From Astrocystis sublimbata (taxonomy: Eukaryota; Ascomycota; Sordariomycetes; Xylariales; Xylariaceae), in assembly GCA_022453515.1 (NCBI GenBank), contig JAJNNY010000002.1, positions 744,001-808,000 of the forward strand: a DNA stretch of 64,000 nucleotides, in the 5' to 3' direction. The notes under the pieces are model-generated. The model had not been told where the DNA came from, searched no databases, and worked only from the letters and a program-made list of their open reading frames with translations. Below, piece after piece: positions 1 through 11,273 of the stretch. The position numbers and the translations under genes were made by a program. Every line of letters begins with the position of its first letter. Position 1 is the stretch's first letter.

Positions 1-81
1 TGGACCCTGCCTCGGTTGAGCCCTACCAGATAGTCTACCCCGAATAATCTTAATGCGCACCAGAGACCTGGCGATGTAGCA

Positions 82-1537
82 TTAATCTGAGAGCTTCTCG
101 AAGCATTCGGCTAGGCTTCGGACACCGAGCAACACCGCCTCGTCCGGTCCTAGGCCTGGCGTCCAGTCGGCATGTGCGAAGTCTATCATCTTCAGAGTGT
201 ATATATGCGGAAAACTTGACATCTCGTCGAAGTCCTCATCGTCGTCGGCCTCCTCCCCTGCTTCGTTACCAAATGTGACAGATTCCGCCACGAACCTGAG
301 CTCCTCATCGTCCATGCCGATACCGCTATCCACCCTAAGGTTAGCACTGACGGCACGCGGTGCGCTTCTCTTCGTCACCGACTCAACGACCTCGGCCTCC
401 ATTGCAGCCTCTTCGGCCTTCGCCTCTTCGATAGCAGCTCGCAGCGCGGGCCCATCTCCCTCAAAAACGAAAAGTAGACTGGAAGAGTACATGCGACTCT
501 CTTCGTTTTGTAGTATTTCCTCGACCCGCCGGAGGTCTCTGGCGAACAATCCTGCCACCAACTTTCCCAAGTCCTCATCAATACCGGCGGCCTCATTGAA
601 AATGAACAGCTTGAGCGACTCGGCCAGGTTTGCGTCGTTCACGTCATCGCGGCCCCAGAACTTGTCGTATACCATGAAGCCCTCCTCGTTCGGCCCCGTC
701 ACGTTCGCAGAAGGCTCTTGCACTCCACCGGATTTTGTGTATGTGGGGTGCGTGCCCTTGTATACTTGCATGCCGGCGATACGGTAGCCGAAGTTCTTGT
801 GCGTTGTACTCTCTGTAATCTTATCGAAGCGCTCTCTCTTCTCCGGCTTCGCATCTTTTGACCACAGCTGCTGGCCCATCTTGGTGTCCATGATATTCGG
901 CTTCTTGAAGCCATAGGAGGCGTTCAGAAGAGCAATGGCACGGTCTGTCTTGATGGGCCCTGTTCTAGCCTCGGGCCGCTTGCCGTCTGTCGCAGGCTCT
1001 TTGCTGGATGTACTGGGGGCCACAAGCGGTTGTTGTGCATCGGAATGCCCAGCGGCGGCCGGGGCCATGCCCGGATCTAGGTGCGACATCAATTCGTCCT
1101 TGAGTCCCTTGGGGATCTCGGCATGGTCGATCAGATCTGGAAGCTGTTGATGTATCGAGGCAGCGGTGCTGGTGTTGAGAAGGGCGAGGCTGCCGCAAAA
1201 GACAGGCATCAGCTCGGCGAACTCGGGGTGAAACTTGGCGGATTCGTAGAAGTCCACCTCGGCCTGGGTGCAGGGCTTGACGAATAGCTCGCCGTCAGCG
1301 TCACACATTGTGCCGTCACTGAGGTAGAGTTCCTGGTCAGCGGTGGAGCCTGGATGACTTGGGTGCAAAAGCAACTAACTGGCCAGCAACAGCATGCTTA
1401 TAACCGATCAGGTCTTGATGTTTTGGGACATCTTTAGGTTTAGCCGGAGCAGTCTTGACTCGCTTCAGCTCGCGTATCTCTGATGTGGCTGGCATAGCTG
1501 TCTGTGTTGAAAGGGACCTCTTCAAGCAGGCGGCCAT
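82..1537 (-). CDS. ARG82: Inositol polyphosphate kinase (IPMK/Arg82-like)
   Basis: Two exons, 1537-1380 and 1318-82, with an intron at 1319-1379 (donor GTTAGT, branch CTGAC, acceptor CTCAG), give 464 residues. Splicing restores AVAGHDGTMCDADGELFVKP, the conserved start of the IPK fold. The family signature PxxxDxKxG is seen as PNIMDTKMG at residues 193-201 (catalytic Asp197 and Lys199), and the SLL motif lies in YSSSLLFVFEGD. The family phosphorylates inositol phosphates (IP3 to IP5, or pyrophosphates in Kcs1), acting in nucleus and cytosol. Length suits Arg82/IPMK better than the roughly 1000-residue Kcs1. A low-complexity insert (about residues 130-180) and an acidic loop near the C-terminus are lineage-specific. 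The start chosen is the ATG at 1537; the ATG at 1495 is an alternative, and the open frame further upstream looks like pyrimidine-rich leader. Confidence 0.88.
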
Positions 1538-4300
1538 GTCACCAAGGGACAAGGGAGAAGGGAGAAATAGTAGGGAGACGGAGATGAGGAAGAGAAGAAG
1601 AAGAGCCCGAGGTGGCAGGTGCAAGTCGGATTGGATTATATGACCGAGTCGGATATACCTTCGCTAATCGATGTCAAATGATGAGCGAATGCGGCAAGTG
1701 GGCTGCAGGACACGCTCGCGTCCGGGTGATGACAAGTGCAGAGATGCCGATATAAGGTTCGTCACATGGATCAGGAGAATAGAAAGCTCGTAAAATTCGG
1801 CACTTGGCAGTGGGTGGCAAGACCGAGACCGAGACTCTTAGTTGAAGGGCAGATGTTGTTGAGTTGAGTATTTGATGGACAGAAGCGAAAGTCGAAGGCG
1901 GTTCGCACGGCACTTAAGACTTTCTTTGCATCGCGCTCACGTCCAACGGGCCAGGGAGTGCAGTCCAGGGAGTCCAGGGAGTCCAGGGAGTCCACGGGGC
2001 CTTGCCTCGTCTGCCTGCACGGGGCACGGGCACCAGTCAAAGTGCCAAGTGCCATTGTGAAAATTGGAGTGCCTGGTAGTACCTAGGTACTCAGACAGAT
2101 GGCGCTACTGCCAGCCCTGGAGCTGAGCATCTGAGAGATGCCACGGCCCACTGGTTTAGGTAGAAGGGAGCTAGATCACGTCAGGGGTAGCATTCGCCCT
2201 GCGGCCCTGCAATGCATGCTCATGCTCCAGTACATGTACCTAGGTCCTTCCAACTTACCGCAGCAAGGGGGCGATGGCAGGGTGCTCATGCGGCCGTACC
2301 GGGCGCTGGGGTACCCGAAAGGTACGCATGTCTTGGCGCTCAAACAGCAGTCACCTTGGGTACTGCACGAGTACGTGGGGTCTGGGCTTAGCTAGAGCTG
2401 CCGCATGAGTAGCGCCATGTACCATTCACCATGATGGGGATTCTGTCAGCCAATTCAAATATGCATCTCTCAGCTCGGCCTCGTCTTGTACTGTAGGTAT
2501 TGTGTGGCGAAGATCCATATGTGAACTCAGCCACACAAGATATTCGTACTTACCGCCCTCGCCGCCCCCGGCTACGGGCAACTGCCTACTGCCTTTCTGA
2601 CTGCCTAATACCTAGTCGTAATGCCCACACTGATCGATCACGGGCGTAAATATGCCCACCAATCTGCCTCGATGGGAAGGCCCGCCGCTAAAGCCGTGGC
2701 CTTGCGCCGCGTGGGTTCGGCATGCGCGGCGTCTGCGCACCCCCCCTACGAGGTTGACGGGATGATGCCTCTCCATCTCATTCTGACAACACTGCTGCTT
2801 GAGACTATACAACCTCCATCGTTGTCTGGATCGGGAGGCAGGTAGGCAGAGGGAATTGCGAGATAACGACAAACTCACTTACCCACGTCCAACAAACAAT
2901 CAGAAGCAAACATATAGGATACAGATGGACATTGATCTTTAGTAGTAGGTGCATACCTAGGTCTCACAGTTGTAACCGTATCATACGCAAACGCGCAACG
3001 GGCTAAGGCTAAGGCCAGTACGTAATCTCACGATGATGTTAGCTGACTTCACAGCCTCGATGAGTCGACAGTGCCAATCTCGGATTTTCATAATTAGCGT
3101 CAGAGTTCACCGCAACTTTGCTCGGAACCGGACTTGTTATATTTTCTAGTGACGAAGACCAATACTAAAAGAACAACGTCTAGGTTTTGTTGGGCATTCT
3201 ATATAGCTCAGCTGAGCACGGCAATCTCTCTGTGGCGCTTTGCGTTCTCCGTAAACTGCAGTTATCCTAAGCCGATGACGGGAGATGCCTGCTCATACCT
3301 GGTAGTCCATGGACATTGGTCACGCCGATATAATCCCAGCACTTGTGTATGTGTCAAACACCACAAGTGTTGATACATCTAGGTAGCACCATCTCGGCAT
3401 AGGAGGGTGGTGGGCGGCGAGTGGTCAAGCTATACCTACATAGTAGGAAGCAAACTTGGACAGTTATATCAGACCATTACACATATACGCTCCACAGCAA
3501 CACCTGTCCTACAAATACCTATTATTCATAGACTCTGTATTGAGGAGAAGGAACCAGACCCCAGAGGGCCAGGCATCACTTGTGAGTACCTAGTAGGCGA
3601 AGAACAACAGTTACTTAAACCACCTGTTTCATTTTACCTATTGAGATGAGATTTTATATGGCTGGTAAACACAACTGGCAATAACCGCCTTGAACTACCT
3701 ATGAGAACTTATTACCAGGTAGGTACATCTAGGTAGGTATTTGTAGTAAACTTTGAATGGAACTTAGCACTCGGAGCGCGATTGTGCAACATCAAAGTAG
3801 CATTCAGCGTAGCGCTTGCCTCATGGCAGACTGCAGGTAACCAAACCTGCTCTATCTGCGCCTGGTGAACGTAGGTAGGCTCTGCATTTCCATGTGGATT
3901 CCGTTTGTATCATTCACTTTGCCATTCCTGCTCCTGCCTTTCACCCGCATGCGTGCCTACCTACCTAACCTACCTAACTTCTATCAGGAGGTAGTTGCCG
4001 CTTCCTCACTGCCGTCTTCCCCGACTACCCCGACTACACCACCTCCCAGCCTCACCAAATCTGCATATACTTGCATTAGCAGTTGCATCAAGTCCTCAGC
4101 TTCATTTCAGGTAGTGACAACACTGCCTCGATTAACTCAATCAGGTTGCTACTTCGTCTTCTCAGAACTCAGCCACGCACGATAGTCCATCGTAGCCCGT
4201 CTGGACCACACGCCTTACCTAGGTACTGTTCATCTCGGCCAAGCTAGCCAGTACGTTTCCATCTCGCATCATCGTGGCCATAGGCTAATGCACGCAGAGG
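1538..4300. other. Intergenic, no supported gene
   Basis: Divergent promoter space between the inositol kinase and Arb1. Short open frames here lack homology-like motifs and acceptable splice structure. It contains a 9-bp tandem repeat (1962-1997) and four copies of the palindrome ACCTAGGT (2081, 2237, 2955, 4217). Confidence 0.6.
1962..1997. repeat. 9-bp tandem repeat, about four units
   Basis: The unit AGTCCAGGG occurs three times exactly and a fourth time as AGTCCACGG, with a further degenerate half-unit just upstream near 1951. It lies about 430 bp upstream of the inositol kinase start. It is a small minisatellite with no visible function. Confidence 0.85.
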
Positions 4301-5686
4301 ATGGCGAAGTCAAAGACGGCGAAGAGCCGTAAGCACGTCACAGGCTTTGAAGGTGAGGATCATCCACTGGGTGCTTTGCCTAGCAACTGCCTGAAGACTA
4401 ACGCCTCCCGTTCAGAGTTCTATGCCGATGCCCCCATGACACCAGCCGATGCGCTGGAGAAGAAGCAGATCTATGATCCGTGAGTTTGTCTATTTTGACC
4501 CTCAGTGTTCGGCATTCCCTGACTAACAAACGACAGCGCACGACCTTTTGCGAGGCGAGTTTTGGCCTATTCCCATGTTGATCACTCCTCTAATGTGACA
4601 TAGCCGCATTGAAGAATGCATTCAACGATTTCGTGCTCGTCGGCGCTTCGATTCTATGCGTGGCGCCATATTCAACAAGTACCTTTTCCTGGGCGGCATC
4701 GACGCCTCGCAACGCCAGTTTACCGGCAAGGACGATGCAGATCTAGCCGAAGCAGATACTGAGCAGATCCGCTCCATGACCGCCGTCGACTTTGTCGGGG
4801 GTTCTGGTACGCGTTTCTACGACGGCAGCAACTCGGACGAGTGGGAGGTTGATTTCGAGGTTGTTGTGAAGGGTTTCCTGTAAGTCCACCCAGCGGCAAA
4901 GCTACCAACTTCTACCATTTGACTGACAATTCGGGGGTATCCAGCTCTCGCACCATGATCGACTGGAATATGTACGACAAGGAAGCGATTCAGACCGCCG
5001 CGGATCTCGTCAAGAATTTCCTGAACTACGTTCTCATGCAGGATGCCTGCCCCGAATACCGTGACAACATCATCGCGGCTCGTGCCATTTGCGACATCGC
5101 CGCGGTCGAGTTCCGCTACGTGCACGAGCTGACGCTTGAGCTTCCCGGCCCCTTCAACACCCTCGCTCGTCGTTTGACTCTAGACCAGGACCTCGACGCT
5201 CTTGTTGAGCTCCGTCGCGTATTACCTCAAGCACCATCAGAGGAGCTTACCAAAGACATGCGCGTGGTATCGACGACAGAAGGTTCGTTCCAGGTCCTCG
5301 GGGTCAAGCGATCCGATACCGAACACACACCCACCGGCTGGCTCCACGTGAAGCCAACTATCATTGCCCACGGATGGGGCAACCTTCCACGCCCGGAGGA
5401 GGCCGACTTCAGCGATGCGGAGACTCTGAACTTCGTTCTCGAGAATGACTTACTGGCCAAGTTCAAGATTGGCATGAAGATCCATATGACGGTGTGCAAG
5501 CTCAATATCGGTATCCTTTTCATCAAGGAGGTGCACGAAATACGTGTATCATTCGACACATTCCTACCTCAGTACCTGATGACTGACTGGAAGGACCCCG
5601 TGCCCAATGAGCGCCCGCCGCCCTCGGTGGAGAACCCGAATTCTGAGGAGAAGGCTATGGGTGCGGACATGAAAGCCGAAGATTAG
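4301..5686 (+). CDS. arb1: Argonaute siRNA chaperone (ARC) complex subunit Arb1
   Basis: Five exons: 4301-4352, 4416-4479, 4537-4554, 4604-4879 and 4945-5686, giving 383 residues. Junctions restore the conserved TGFEEFYADAPMTP, the RIEECIQRFRARRRF stretch and FNKYLFLGGID, then CPEYRDNIIAARAICDIAAVE in the C-terminal half; this pattern matches the fungal Arb1 family. In fission yeast Arb1 binds Ago1 with Arb2, holds duplex siRNA and is needed for heterochromatic H3K9 methylation. Here the basic N-terminal tail is very short (about 14 residues before the core), so an upstream exon cannot be ruled out; a CACGCAG just before the ATG could be a leader-intron acceptor. The intron 4555-4603 appears to use a GC donor. 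Its presence suggests a working RNAi-linked silencing pathway, but that is inference. Confidence 0.87.
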
Positions 5687-6492
5687 GCTGTGCCCACTAC
5701 CACGTAGCTGTACACCAAACCCATCGTCAACAATGATCTTACAAAAGTTGTGGTAAAGAGGTTAATTACTCGGGACCTATGGCTGGAATTAGGAACATAT
5801 TGTAATGAGAGGACCCGAGGCCTCTAGACATTCGGTCCTAGCAATCCTCACAGACTTCTACATAGATAGATACGAGGAGCGAGAAATGGAATTCATATAC
5901 CCACAATAAGGCACAGAAAACTGCAACATTAATCACTAGAGGTACTGGAATAACTCAGACCCAGACAGACGTGCTCTGTCGCTCGCTAAATTTAAGAACT
6001 CTACGTCTACTGGTCTCACGAGGGTCAAGCTACACACCGAAAGTACTCGAACATGACATTAGACTTCTATCAGTCATTCATCCTTTGCTCTCTCCAATTG
6101 TACTCTACAAAACAACTACACACAGATCTCCAACGTCGGGAGCTTAGACCTGTACATGACTGGAGGCAAAAAGGAAAAAAAAACATCTGGTATCGTTTGG
6201 TGATAAGTGAAGGGTATCGTACGCGGCAAAAGTCAAACCGGCTCACTCGCAGCCAGAGAAAGCATCGTCTATGGTCTCGAAAACGGGAATTGAGAAAGCT
6301 GAAAGGGGGGGAGGAAGGTAGAAAGAGGACAAGACCGTCCAGCATGTTGTGGCATTATTACATCCATATCAGATATCATTGTCTCTACAATCAGGCGCGG
6401 ACACCCTGGCGTCCTAGCTATTGATTGGTTTTAAATATCATGGGTGGACGAAAAAATATCGATGCTTGGCGTTTCCAACAACTTGAGATATC
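5687..6492. other. Intergenic, convergent 3' region
   Basis: Space between the 3' ends of Arb1 and the Hos3 deacetylase. A 123-codon open frame at 6053-6424 has no recognisable motif and uses low-complexity basic residues; I see no gene. Confidence 0.6.
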
Positions 6493-9400
6493 TCATTGAT
6501 TGGAGTCAGTGTCTTCATCTTCAGTCTTGAAGACAGGTTGGGACTCGGTAGGCACTTGATTCTGCGTCACGGGCCGGGGGTTCAAAGGTGGACCGGGTGA
6601 GAAGGGTATATTGGACGTGGCTGTAAAACCATGACCCCCTCCACGCGCCGGAGTTACAGGCACTGAGTAAGATTGCAGCAGAGGACGGTGTTGAATTTGG
6701 TTTGGTCGGATTGGCGTTCCAGTGTTTGGCTCCAAAATATGCACTGGTCTCTGAAGAGGAATTGAAGTTGGGGGAGGACCCTCAGGCTGATAAGGAATGA
6801 AAAGTTCCGGATCTTGAGTGGGGTCCGTTGGTTGAGCTGGTGGGCTCGATGCGAAGGGTGTTGAGGATGGACTCGCCTCGGTAGGGCTGATGATAGTAGG
6901 TGTCGATGGAACAACATTCTCGGACTTGAATTGAGTCGGTGTAGAGCGACCATGTTGATAGGGGGCAGCAACACTGACTGGTAACTTGGAGTCGGAATTG
7001 GTTTCCATATGAGAAAACAGCGGGTCAGATTGGGCTTCTGCAGCAATCGGTGGGGAGCATGACTTCTCATCAAAGCGACTTTCTGGCTTGTTTGTAGGTT
7101 CATCATCAGCTGTGACAGGTTCTGCCTTGGCTTTCGACCTCGCTGCCTTTTCCTCTTTGGTCAAGACATGGATCTTGATCTTCTTCATTTCATTAGTAAT
7201 GTGGTCGAGATCATTCGAAGCATGAACTGGCGCGGGTTGATTCATCGAAGATGCTGAGCCATTTCCGCCGTTTCCGGCGCTTGCCCTAGATTCAGGTGGC
7301 GAGCTTGCATCTGAGGTTCCTACGTCGGCTTTTGACGCAGCTTGCTTTGTTTTGCGAGGCGCGCGTGGAACCCTACCGCTAACTTTTCTTGGTGCGGCTG
7401 CTGGACGACCCTGCTTAGTATTCGTAGCCGTTGAAGCCTGGGTGCGCACACTCATGGAAGAGCTCGGGCGCACTGGCTGATTGCTAGTCTCAGCAGTCAC
7501 TGGCAAGTTTGAAGCGAAGTTCAGGGTAGAGGCTGAACTAAGTCTCCTATTCGCAAGTTGCGGGTCTTTCTCGGATTGTAGTGGCATACCACGAGCAGAG
7601 GCCTGCAGTACATTAGTGGGTGAATTTTCGGGCCTTCGTCGTGAAACCGGGGCATACCTTTGACGTAGCGAGGACGGCCGGCCCTGCGACGGTCCTGCGC
7701 CGTGACTTATAATCGTCGTCATCAAGATAACTGACTGGTTTTCTCTCACGGAGCGACATTCTTGTGGGTGCGGCAGGGGCGGCAGGGGCAACGGAAGCGC
7801 CGGCTAGAGGATCGCTTGTGCCGCTCGCGGCAGCCAGAGAGGACTGACGGTCCTTTCTAGCTTTTGTAGCTTCTTTATTCAGCTCTGCATGTGTGCAGCT
7901 ATCGACCTGTCGATTACTCGGAATGAGCAACTTGCTCAGCTCGTGGGCAGCAGTTGTCCAGTAAACATCAGGTGGAGGAGGGGTTGGCGACCTGGGTATA
8001 GACGGCTGCGAGACCGGGAGACTCGACAAACTACGGCGTGTTTTAGCCACTTCAGTCATTTTTGCGCTGGATGACTGTGTAGGCGACGAGTAGTTACCCG
8101 GGGTGAACGCTCGCGGTTTCTTGGGTTCCGGCGGTGGCGCAAGTTTAGCAGCATCAAAACGATCCAGCTCAGCGGCAGACCACCAACTCGGGTCATACGG
8201 GAATTCAAGGGCCTTGAATGACCTCAGTTCATTCTCGTTCAACGTGCTCCGCCGACTGAATGACCTTTCGTGTCCGAGATTACCGAGTCCATCCTCCTTA
8301 GGTGATAGAGACTCGGCTCCCGCCAGACCACTCAGGTGACCAAGCACGCCAGAGCATAAAGCACGATCACTGTAGCCGCCCTCCAGAACGCTAATGACAC
8401 GCCCATCAACACTGAGCCCCGCTTCGGATGCTATACGGACCACGTCCCTCGTGAGCCGAGCATAGAATTCGGTTGGCACATTGACCTTATGCCGTTGCAT
8501 TCCAGCACCCTCCCATTCACTCGCATCGAAGCCGGCAGACAGAAAGATGGCGGCCCTCGGTTGGTGCCCAGCCGCGCGAAACCGTTCCGTCTGTAGACGG
8601 AGGTAGTTGCGAGTCTTTTCAAGCAGAACGGAGTACTTGGATTGGTAAAGCCTCCAGAACTCCACATCCGACTTCCACTCTTGCAGGTGCACATTCCAGA
8701 TGTTCTGGCCATGGGCATTGTCAATGCACAAACTGGCGTTTTTCACCTTCTCTTCATCGCCGTATTCGCAAGGGTATGAATTGATGTCATGGACGCTGAA
8801 GTAGCCTATCGATGTCTTCTTCCAAGCGGCCGCATTTTTGGCTAATCCACGCTTATTGTGCTGCCAAGCGATGGCCTGAGAGCCGTCCCCGTGATGCAGG
8901 TCAAAATCAATAATTGCAGCATGGGTCAAGCCGTGGTTTAGTATCCCATGCATAATTCCGACGTGGACATTGTTCACCCAGCAGAATCCGGACGGGAAGG
9001 AGGCAGAGCAGTGATGCCCAGGAGGTCGCACGGCAACAAAAGCACGTCTGTGAGGGGACGTAGAGAAAACTGCGTCGACGGCTTCGCAGACTGCGCCCAG
9101 GGCGCCTTCAAAAGCATTCAAGGACTCGGAGCACAAGTAAAGGTCGCCCTGGTGTAGGTGCTGGGGAGACTCTGCATCATTCCCACGATTTAGGTCCGGC
9201 CGCCGGAGCTCGTTTCCATTGAGCGCGAGCTTCGCCTCAGCAGAGTCGCACATAATCTTCAACTCGTCCATCCACTTGGTGCCATGTACATTGGTAACCG
9301 CGGTTGAAGAGATAGCAACCTTGCGAGCGGTCTTATGGATGCGAAAGGGGATGTTGGGGAGCGTCTTTGGGTCCAGATCCGGATGAATAGGATGCTTTCC

Positions 9401-10093
9401 CTCGCAATGTCTCTCACCCAACCGCACGTACGCCATGGACAAACCTAGGATGCTAGCCTGGATTCTTTCAGGTCTCTCAACGATGGTGCCAAGGAGGTTT
9501 TTCGAAGCGCGCGGTCTCGAGTATCGGTGGCCGTAGCAGTCGTCGTGCAGAATGACAACAGTCTCGGCAGACTGGTCGTAGGTGGCATCGTGTAGGAGCT
9601 CTAGCTCTTTGGCAAGATAAGCACTTGCTACCGAAGCAGCCGTGCGCGGGGGTCGTTCCTCGGGCGCCTCGCCGTAGGCCGAGAGCCCGTTGGACGGGGA
9701 TCTTGCCGTGGTCGGCGAGAGGAAAGGGGTAGAACTTCCACGGCGCGAAGGGGCGCGGCTCGGGGTGCCGCTGACGGAGCGAAGCGATTGCATAGAGGTC
9801 TTGCGTATCAGACCGGGCGACGTGGTTTGGGCATCAGTCGCTATGCGATTGAGATTCGCTCTCGTCAGGGGGCTGCGGGGTGCGGTGCGTGTGTTCGGAG
9901 AAGCAGCTGATGGTGGCGGTTGCATGGCCGGAGAGGAGGGCGCATTGGGATCGGATGGGCCTGAGGCTGAGAGTGAGAGGCTGTTGAGCGAGAGCACGAG
10001 GTCGTGATCGCGGCCTGGACTGCTATTGCCGGGATTGTTTACATATGGCGGTGCCGGTGGAGGTTGAGCTTCAGTGCGCTCAGGGGAAGCCAT
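6493..10093 (-). CDS. HOS3: Hos3-type histone deacetylase
   Basis: Two exons, 10093-7658 and 7602-6493, with an intron at 7603-7657 (donor GTATGC, branch CTAAT, acceptor CTGCAG), give 1181 residues. The start is the ATG in the strong context GCAGCCATGG; the frame is open a little further upstream but without an ATG. The class II-like deacetylase domain covers about residues 170-610: RPPGHHC places the catalytic His pair at 360-361, and IDFDLHHGDGS supplies zinc ligands Asp398 and His400. LSAGFDASEWEGAG and LEGGYSD close the pocket. The long Ser/Pro-rich N-terminus and the 560-residue disordered, basic C-terminus are typical of fungal Hos3 rather than Rpd3 or Hda1. It removes acetyl groups from histones or, as in yeast Hos3, acts at the nuclear pore/bud neck. 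The gene faces Arb1 tail to tail. Confidence 0.93.
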
Positions 10094-10545
10094 GGCTGCG
10101 ATCGGCTGGACATGCAGGCAGTGCTGGCAAGAGGCCAAAAAGTGGCAGACGACAGAGTTCTTATTGGGACGTGTGACGAGGTGTTTGCATGCTACCGTAA
10201 GTACGTACTGGAAGCCAGGACTGACTGGAAGCTACGATGCAAGTAAGTAAACACAGATTGCGCCCACACAACAAAGAGAACTGCGTCAGTCTAAAAAAGC
10301 TACTGCCACCGCACAGGCAGCGAGCGCGTAGCGCGACTTTGGTGGGGAAATACAGGCTAATACGTCAGGGGTACATCAGAACCCCACCTGCACCCTTAGC
10401 ATGCGCGCATGTAGATAAGGTACCTAGATACTTACTTACTTACAATTACCCCTCCATCGATTCGGTTCTAAGTTTTACCTGCCAAACATGCAGCGAACTA
10501 GGCTTAGCGCACTTGCCGCTTTTTCTTAGGCTCAGCCAGTTAGGT
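10094..10545. other. Intergenic, Hos3 promoter side
   Basis: Upstream of the deacetylase up to the MITE-like element. It contains CTTACTTACTTAC-type simple repeats near 10430 and no supportable gene. Confidence 0.55.
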
Positions 10546-11094
10546 ACTTAGCTGCTTGAGGGGGGGTAGCAGTAGCCGCAAATATACCGCATATATACGG
10601 CTCCCAAATATGGAACGTTCCAAAATTTTAGGGGAAAGTTAGGTGCTCCCGATTTTCTATCGTTCTACCCCATGAGCGGCTCAATAGATTTGGAGCCGCA
10701 CATTAACCTCTCAAAATTGGAGCGGCTCCCAGCCAGCTACCTACCTACAAGGAATATCCCTCTAGATCTAGACCTTATATACAAGCATACACATGGAAAT
10801 ATGTTCACACGGTCGGAGACCTGCTTATTCGCTTCGTAGTCCAGTACTTTAACGGGAGGTTTCGCGCCCGTCGCGAAATCTATAGGTTAGAACCTACGGA
10901 GCCGTACTAGAACGGCTCGCGAAACTGGAGCGCTTCTTGGACGGAGCGGTAAATATACGGCTTAACGTATAAGCCGCTTAAATACAAAACGGCTTATATA
11001 TAGAGCGGCTCCTTAGATTAAGCCATATATTTACGGTTTATTATTTTGAGCCGAATCTTTACTACTACCCCTACCCCCCCTCAATCCGCTAAGT
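10546..11094. mobile_element. MITE-like non-coding element with terminal inverted repeats
   Basis: A 549-bp AT-rich segment is bounded by 24-base inverted repeats, 10546-10569 and 11071-11094, that match at 22 of 24 positions (shared parts ACTTAGC and TTGAGGGGGGGTAG). It has no open frame. Inside, AGCCG or CGGCT occurs about 12 times where about one is expected, and a 16-base inverted pair (10950-10965 with 11018-11033) differs at one position. Such subterminal repeats are typical of short non-autonomous DNA transposons. I see no clear target-site duplication, so the true ends may differ by a few bases. Confidence 0.6.
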
Positions 11095-11273
11095 TGCATC
11101 TATATCGATCATAGAGGGTCTTGACGATCAACGCCAAGGTTTCCGCTATGCTCCACCAACGTTTCAGTCATTCCAACAATACTAGACATCTCAAGCTTAT
11201 ATGACCTTTATCTTAATCTATCTAGTTAGATCTATTCAATTATATCTGCAGTCAGAATAGATCGGAGCCTTGC
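11095..11273. other. Short 3' flank of the APH-fold gene
   Basis: AT-rich sequence between the MITE-like element and the stop codon of the APH-fold kinase; probably holds its 3' untranslated region. Confidence 0.4.

Noticed and set aside
197..787. 196-codon frame opposite the inositol kinase
   Set aside because: Ser-rich mirror of the kinase's Glu/Asp-rich codons, with no start context or homology-like blocks.
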